Below, in pieces: positions 59,353 through 64,000 of a stretch of 64,000 nucleotides of DNA (the first letter of the stretch is position 1; every line of letters begins with the position of its first letter). Below the pieces are notes generated by a model, which worked only from the letters and a program-made list of their open reading frames with translations, did no database searches and was not told the origin of the DNA. This stretch comes from CAYZJV01 sp964478945 (GTDB lineage: Bacteria; Spirochaetota; Spirochaetia; Sphaerochaetales; Sphaerochaetaceae), in assembly GCA_964478945.1 (NCBI GenBank), contig CAYZJV010000005.1, forward strand, positions 1-64,000, in the 5' to 3' direction. The translations under genes were made by a program, and so were the position numbers.

Positions 59353-60906
59353 TCATTCCCACTCTATGGTACCGGGTGGTTTGCTCGTGATGTCGTAGAG
59401 CACCCTGTTCACCCGCGCGACTTCGTTGCAGATCCGTGAAGAGGCCCTTTGCAATACTTCGGGAGGAAAGCGGAACCAATCGGCCGTCATCGCATCCTCG
59501 CTCGTCACAGCCCTCAGCGAACACACCTCCTCATAGGTCCTTTCATCACCTTGGACACCCACGCTTTTCACAGGCAGTAAACAGGCCAAGGCCTGCCAGA
59601 TATCGCCATAGAGGTTGGCTTTTCGGATCTCATCGATGAAGATCGCATCCACTTCCCGCAATGTATCGAGCCGTTCGGCAGTCACTTCGCCGATACACCT
59701 CACACCGAGTCCAGGGCCGGGGAAGGGATGGCGGTTCACGATCTCATCAGGCAATCCCAATTCCTTTCCAAGTTCCCGCACTTCGTCCTTGAACAATTCC
59801 CTCAGGGGTTCGAGCAAAGAAAAGCGGAGATCGTCGGGTAGTCCTCCCACATTGTGGTGGCTCTTGATGGTAACCGAGGGTCCCCCCGAGGGACTGATGC
59901 TCTCTATCACATCGGGATACAAGGTTCCTTGTGCCAGGAAATCGATCTCCCCCGCGGCACGCGCCTCCTGCTCGAAAACGTCGATGAACACCTTGCCGAT
60001 GATCTTCCGTTTCTGTTCCGGATCGACCACACCCTTCAAGGCGGAAAGGAATTGGTCTCTCGCATCGGCATATTGCAATCGGATATGGAAGTTGTCACGG
60101 AACACCGAGAGCACCAAATCGGCCTCACCTTTCCTCAACAGTCCATTGTTGACGAACACACATACCAGTTGGTCCCCTATGGCCTTGTGGATAAGCGCGG
60201 CTGCAACCGAGGAGTCGACTCCCCCGGACAAGCCGCACAGAACCTGCTTGTCTCCTACCATATTTCGGATCTCATCGATTTTGGTATCGATGAAGGATTC
60301 CATCGACCAATCGGCGGCAGCTCCACATACGTTCAAGACGAAATTCGCCAAAAGCAACGATCCCTCTTCGGTATGTACCACCTCGGGATGAAACTGTACG
60401 CCATACCATCTCTTTTCAGGATACTCGACCGCTGCATACGTGCAGTTCTCGGTCGAGGCTGAGCAGATGAAATGTTCTGGTAGCGAGGACACAGAATCCC
60501 CATGGCTCATCCATACTTGGGTTTTTGGCGAGAGCCCATGCAACAACAGGGAATCCTCAACCGTGCAATCCAGGTGGGCGAACCCATACTCCTTTTGCCG
60601 GGGACGTTCCACAGTACCACCGTTCATCACCGACAGGACCTGCAATCCATAGCAGATACCGAGAATGGGAATCCCAAGAGCGAAGATCCTTTCGTCGGGA
60701 CGGGGTGAGCCGGGAGTCCTCACACTGGAAGGCCCCCCGGAAAAGACCAGGCCCTTTGGAGCAAGCCTCTCCACCTCTTCGGCAGTTATCGTATAGGGAA
60801 CTATTTGGCTGTAGACATGCTGTTCCCTGATTCTTCTCGCGATCAGCTGACTGTACTGTGCTCCGAAATCGAGCACCAAAATCGTATCGTGGGTCTTCGT
60901 TTCCAT
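59353..60906 (-). CDS. guaA: GMP synthase (glutamine-hydrolysing)
   Basis: A 517-residue fused enzyme. The class I glutaminase half has GICYGLQ with the nucleophile Cys and QFHPEVVHTEEG with His and Glu. The ATP-pyrophosphatase half has the P-loop LSGGVDSSV, and the dimerisation end finishes SKPPGTIEWE. It makes GMP from XMP. GAGGAGAATCG precedes the ATG. It lies 15 nt after the ECF S gene and directly before the acyltransferase-like gene. Confidence 0.96.
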   Translation of the reverse strand: METKTHDTILVLDFGAQYSQLIARRIREQHVYSQIVPYTITAEEVERLAPKGLVFSGGPSSVRTPGSPRPDERIFALGIPILGICYGLQVLSVMNGGTVERPRQKEYGFAHLDCTVEDSLLLHGLSPKTQVWMSHGDSVSSLPEHFICSASTENCTYAAVEYPEKRWYGVQFHPEVVHTEEGSLLLANFVLNVCGAAADWSMESFIDTKIDEIRNMVGDKQVLCGLSGGVDSSVAAALIHKAIGDQLVCVFVNNGLLRKGEADLVLSVFRDNFHIRLQYADARDQFLSALKGVVDPEQKRKIIGKVFIDVFEQEARAAGEIDFLAQGTLYPDVIESISPSGGPSVTIKSHHNVGGLPDDLRFSLLEPLRELFKDEVRELGKELGLPDEIVNRHPFPGPGLGVRCIGEVTAERLDTLREVDAIFIDEIRKANLYGDIWQALACLLPVKSVGVQGDERTYEEVCSLRAVTSEDAMTADWFRFPPEVLQRASSRICNEVARVNRVLYDITSKPPGTIEWE

Positions 60907-60921
60907 CGATTCTCCTCATTC

Positions 60922-61467
60922 CTACCAAGCGAGGGAGCGAACTGGGGGATAGGCTTTCAATACCGCTCTAGATACGGCCATACCCAACACCACGCCGACT
61001 CCACTTTGCATCAAATTGAGTGGGATCTCCACCAAAGCGGCTTCGAATCCATACAGGATTCCTCCCGCCACATAATATCCACCGGTCATCACAACCATCC
61101 CGATCAATCCACCGGCAAACATCATGATGAGTTTCGCATCTCCAGGCACTTTGGCCTTCATGCCCGTCCGGGCGATCAATGCGATCAACATCCCCTGTAC
61201 CCCATGGATGATGAATGAAAGCGGTGCCCATTGCGCATAACCTCCGATCAAATCGGCTATGGCGGTACCCAAACCGCCGGCGATCGCTCCCACCCACGGT
61301 CCGAAGAGAAATGCCGAAAAGGTGATCACCACGTCACACAGACTGATATAGCCCTTTATGGGGGTGGGAACCCGCACCAATAGGGTAAATACAACGACAA
61401 CGGCCGTAAGGACGGCAACCAAGGCGATACGCAAAGCCGTCATGTTCGAAGGATTACTTCTTTCCAT
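60922..61467 (-). CDS. ECF transporter substrate-binding (S) component
   Basis: A 181-residue membrane protein with about six hydrophobic segments and the S-component pattern PTPIKGYISLCDVVITFSAF, GGLGTAIADLIGGYAQWAP, and an IIHGVQGM segment. It resembles the HmpT/PF07155-type group that carries vitamin or pyrimidine precursors. The substrate cannot be read from the sequence, but the position next to guaA is suggestive. It follows the EcfT gene by 13 nt and precedes guaA by 15 nt. Confidence 0.85.
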   Translation of the reverse strand: MERSNPSNMTALRIALVAVLTAVVVVFTLLVRVPTPIKGYISLCDVVITFSAFLFGPWVGAIAGGLGTAIADLIGGYAQWAPLSFIIHGVQGMLIALIARTGMKAKVPGDAKLIMMFAGGLIGMVVMTGGYYVAGGILYGFEAALVEIPLNLMQSGVGVVLGMAVSRAVLKAYPPVRSLAW

Positions 61468-61480
61468 GGAACAACCTCCT

Positions 61481-62242
61481 TCAGAGGGTATTGAACAAAA
61501 GCCAGAAAACTGTCGGAATCATAACCGAAACCAGCATTTGGGTAAAGAGACCACCTTTGGCCTTCAATTTCCTATACTCCGTTCTACCTCCACTTCTGCC
61601 CAAACCGCGATGCTCCAGACTCATGGCGAAATGGGGTATCGACTTCAGGGCATACACCAAGGCGGCGGTGATGGTGGGAATCGCATCGGAAAGTCTTTGC
61701 CGTCGACTCGATTGTTCCCCGATGCGCAACGCATGGGAATCCTTTATCATCTTGAACGAATCGGCGATGAAAGGAATGAATCTGAACGCCAAGGTCAACA
61801 CCAGCGCCGCGTTGCGGGGAAGCCCATACCATCTCAAGGCCAAGTTGATATCGGCCATGGGAGTACTCCAAAGATAGAGTGTACAGAGGTAGGTGATGGC
61901 CAGGAATCGACTCACCAGGAAACTGTAATTTTGTACCGATTCGACGGTGGCGACCGTGAATCGACCAATGACGAGCAATGATTCGCCGTCGCGATAAGTC
62001 AATGGTATGAACAGTGTCATCAACACCAGCACGAAGAGGATCGCACGAAGGGGTTGCAACGCTTGTGTGAATCCCATCGCATGCCATGCGGTGAGGAAGG
62101 CGAATACACACAGTAGCCACAGTCCCCACTGTGAGATGGGAAGGAACACCATCACACACAACAACAACACAAGCAATAGTTTGGAGCGGGCATCAAGCAA
62201 GTAGAGGAATCCCCTTCCGGCGATAAAGGTGTTCACGGTCAT
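61481..62242 (-). CDS. ECF transporter T component
   Basis: A 253-residue EcfT with four to six TM segments. The coupling helices carry the family's charged motifs, with SLEHRGLGRSGGRTEYR (an Ala/Ser-Arg-Gly type motif, here E-H-R-G) between about 210 and 230. It couples the ATPases to the S component. It overlaps the fused ATPase gene by 4 nt and lies 13 nt before the S gene. Confidence 0.9.
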   Translation of the reverse strand: MTVNTFIAGRGFLYLLDARSKLLLVLLLCVMVFLPISQWGLWLLCVFAFLTAWHAMGFTQALQPLRAILFVLVLMTLFIPLTYRDGESLLVIGRFTVATVESVQNYSFLVSRFLAITYLCTLYLWSTPMADINLALRWYGLPRNAALVLTLAFRFIPFIADSFKMIKDSHALRIGEQSSRRQRLSDAIPTITAALVYALKSIPHFAMSLEHRGLGRSGGRTEYRKLKAKGGLFTQMLVSVMIPTVFWLLFNTL

Positions 62243-63657
62243 GCACCCACCTCCGTTTCCCTGACTTCTCCATCGATGATGGTGTATTGCCTTTGGGCGA
62301 GATTCCTCGCGAACGATCGGTCATGGGTGATGATGACGATCCCGGCACCTTTCATCCTCAAAAGGGAAATGATTTCGAATGCCGCCGAATAGGTGACTCC
62401 GCTGTCAAGCTCATCGATGATGAGAAACGGACGTTCGAGCAGATGGTAGACAGCCGCCTGGAGATGCTTTTTCGCACCATACCCCATCATCGTGGGATTG
62501 TCGTCACAATCGAGGTGGAACAACTCGGCGCTGGAGTGGATCATCTTTTCCTGCACTTGTTTGGAAAGATGGGAGTCGTGGCGCAACGACCAACCGAGTT
62601 CATCACGGACTGTGGGAAGGAATATGCCATAGTCGGGATTTTGGAAGAGGTATCCCACCTGTGTCCGCAAGGCGATTTGATCTTTTGCCACACCATCGAT
62701 GTGTAGTGTGCCTGCAACGGATGGATCGAGTCCACACAGCACTCTGCTGAGTGTGCTTTTACCCGATCCATTCGGGCCAACCAAGGCCACGATCTCACCC
62801 GATTCCACATGGAATTCCTTTACCTGCAGCGAAAATGGCGTTGAGTTGACCGATTTGCGGGGATGTACGATTTCAAGACCTTTTCCTGCGAACCTATGGA
62901 CGGAGCCGATGGAAATTTCTCCGACACCAGGAGAAAATCGTGCATCGCATTCCTTGTCGTATGCAAGTACGATAGATTCCTCTTCCCCAAAGGTGAGCAC
63001 TCCATCGGAGAGCATTGCATAGGAGTCGAAACTTCCCCTGAACTCGTCGATATAGCGTGAACCGAAGAGGAGGACTGCTGTCTCCTTGCGCAGCAGTCGT
63101 TTCAACAGTTGGGATCTCCAATGTTCATCCAGATCGTCGAAAGGTTCATCCATGATCCAAAGCGGAGCATCGATCGCATCCGCCACTGCAAGCAGCAAAC
63201 GTTTGCGTTCACCTCCCGACATCTCCTGCGGGTTCACATCGGCCATCTCTTCAAGACCCCAGTCACGCAACGCTTTGTGCACCCGCTTCACAAGAAGGGT
63301 CCTTTCGATACCCAACGATTCAAGTGGGAACGCCACCTCATCGGCACAGGTGGTCATAAGAAGCTGTTCTTGCGGATTTTGCCCCACAAGGGTCACCTTG
63401 TCGGTGAGATCCCACGGTGCCCGCTGTCCCATCGATTCACCATCGATCGAAAGGTCGCCTGAGATTGAGCCTGCGATGAAACGGGGAAGCAAGTTGCAAA
63501 TGATCCGTGCGAGCGTCGATTTTCCACTGTCGGGAGCACCCAGCACCAAGAGGGTCTCTCCCGCGTTCAAGGAAAAGGAGACCTCCTTCAACACTTGGGC
63601 ATTGGGAAGTGTTCCATACCGTTCATAGGCAAAAGAAAGGTGGGAGACTTTCAGCAT
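62239..63657 (-). CDS. ECF transporter tandem ATPase (fused A-A')
   Basis: A 472-residue fusion of two ABC ATPase domains (about 1-235 and 255-472). The first has Walker A GAPDSGKST, signature EMSGGERKR and Walker B WIMDEPFDDLD. The second has Walker A GPNGSGKST but its signature is degenerate (MGYGAKKHLQA in place of LSGGQ) and its Walker B ends DELDSG. The two halves probably form one site pair with a weak second site. It overlaps EcfT by 4 nt and starts 5 nt after the plsC-like gene. Confidence 0.9.
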   Translation of the reverse strand: MLKVSHLSFAYERYGTLPNAQVLKEVSFSLNAGETLLVLGAPDSGKSTLARIICNLLPRFIAGSISGDLSIDGESMGQRAPWDLTDKVTLVGQNPQEQLLMTTCADEVAFPLESLGIERTLLVKRVHKALRDWGLEEMADVNPQEMSGGERKRLLLAVADAIDAPLWIMDEPFDDLDEHWRSQLLKRLLRKETAVLLFGSRYIDEFRGSFDSYAMLSDGVLTFGEEESIVLAYDKECDARFSPGVGEISIGSVHRFAGKGLEIVHPRKSVNSTPFSLQVKEFHVESGEIVALVGPNGSGKSTLSRVLCGLDPSVAGTLHIDGVAKDQIALRTQVGYLFQNPDYGIFLPTVRDELGWSLRHDSHLSKQVQEKMIHSSAELFHLDCDDNPTMMGYGAKKHLQAAVYHLLERPFLIIDELDSGVTYSAAFEIISLLRMKGAGIVIITHDRSFARNLAQRQYTIIDGEVRETEVGA

Positions 63658-63662
63658 GATAC

Positions 63663-64000
63663 CTACACCGAGGCATTGGTGATTGAAGAGAACTGCTCTT
63701 CGATCGCCCCATAGACCGTATTCGGCAACTCTTTCAATTGTGCTTCATCCAAAAGAGATGTTGCGATCGGTTCGGCTACTGAAATGACCACATGGACCCT
63801 ACGGATCCCCTGCTTCTGCTCAAAGGCTTTTCGCGTACCATCGATGGTGATCGGTACGATGACCGCCTTGGCTCTGGTGGCAAGCTTCAAGCTACCTGTC
63901 TTGAATGTCCCCAGTTGTCCGGTCCTGCTCCTCGTGCCTTCGGGAAATATGAACATGGGAATCCCCTTCCTGATATTCTCCACTCCCTTGAGTATCGCAC
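63663..64000 (-). CDS. 1-acyl-glycerol-3-phosphate acyltransferase (PlsC-like), C-terminal part
   Basis: Only the last 112 residues are in the window; the gene continues past the right end on the minus strand. The segment MFIFPEGTRSRTGQLGTFKTGSLKLA is the FPEGTRS motif II of the lysophosphatidic acid acyltransferase family, followed by VPITIDGTRKAF. It adds the second acyl group to phosphatidic acid. It is followed after 5 nt by the ECF ATPase, so it is probably the first gene in that operon. Confidence 0.85.
   Translation of the reverse strand, partial: AILKGVENIRKGIPMFIFPEGTRSRTGQLGTFKTGSLKLATRAKAVIVPITIDGTRKAFEQKQGIRRVHVVISVAEPIATSLLDEAQLKELPNTVYGAIEEQFSSITNASV

Noticed and set aside
1..64000. 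tRNA, rRNA, CRISPR array, insertion sequence or phage genes
   Set aside because: No cloverleaf, repeat array, transposase, integrase or phage gene was recognised by reading both strands; short or diverged RNAs could be missed without a search.

Overview
The window looks like a piece of a spirochaete chromosome, most probably from the Sphaerochaeta/Treponema side of the phylum. This is inferred from gene content and order, not from a database search. The pointers are: the tightly packed string cdaA-ybbR-acpS-truA-udg-priA-def-fmt; many lipoproteins with loose lipoboxes; a patatin fused to an outer-membrane barrel; and an [Fe] hydrogenase-like protein next to a DRTGG protein and an anti-sigma-type ATPase. 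No rRNA, tRNA, CRISPR array, insertion sequence or prophage was seen. Most of the window is compact, with many 1-20 nt gene overlaps. The first ~2.3 kb is visibly looser and more AT-rich and carries a duplicated, decayed segment.

Layout. 1-2.3 kb: tail of radC, a gene-poor stretch, a GrpB-like gene, a GFA-family gene, and a remnant of the neighbouring membrane-protein gene. 2.3-5.9 kb: a membrane protein (minus), then a SnoaL-like / SDR / CrtI-type oxidoreductase operon. 6.0-10.5 kb: divergent arsenic island (arsR-arsC-acr3-arsM to the right; a CPxC redox protein, a DGC zinc protein and an ArsP-type permease to the left) with two ArsR-type operators between the halves. 10.6-11.9 kb: small membrane protein and a CDF metal exporter. 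11.9-19.0 kb: complete his operon hisGDCBHAF-IE on the minus strand, headed by a His-rich leader peptide and a classical attenuator. 19.0-21.2 kb: DUF308 protein, HAD nucleotidase, FKBP lipoprotein. 21.4-34.8 kb: one long minus-strand gene string from glpK to fumarase beta. 34.9-37.0 kb: DRTGG / HATPase / [Fe] hydrogenase-like sensor module. 37.0-41.7 kb: M16C protease, endonuclease IV, glycerophosphodiesterase. 41.7-47.6 kb: secreted or membrane proteins and peptidase T. 47.6-52.8 kb: DUF2156 protein, CPA2 antiporter with a PTS EIIA protein, large lipoprotein. 52.8-56.2 kb: two-component system with a Met-rich sensor loop, and an MFS transporter. 56.25-58.4 kb: ABC transporter with its own GntR/YtrA-type regulator and a palindromic operator in its promoter. 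58.4-64 kb: acyltransferase-like protein, guaA, an ECF transporter (S, T, fused A-A) and the end of a plsC-like gene.

How the parts work together. The arsenic cluster can reduce arsenate (ArsC), export arsenite (Acr3), methylate it (ArsM), and possibly export methylated products through the ArsP-type permease. The his operon encodes the whole pathway except a convincing histidinol-phosphatase, because the HAD half of HisB has lost catalytic motifs. The hydrogenase-like protein keeps the cysteines for an H-cluster but lacks the proton-relay cysteine, which suits redox or H2 sensing better than catalysis. Novel-looking points are the full his attenuator with an apparently leaderless leader peptide, alternative hairpins that would hide a ribosome-binding site at 47.0 kb, the hydrogenase-like sensor module, the degenerate HisB, and the Met-rich sensor kinase.
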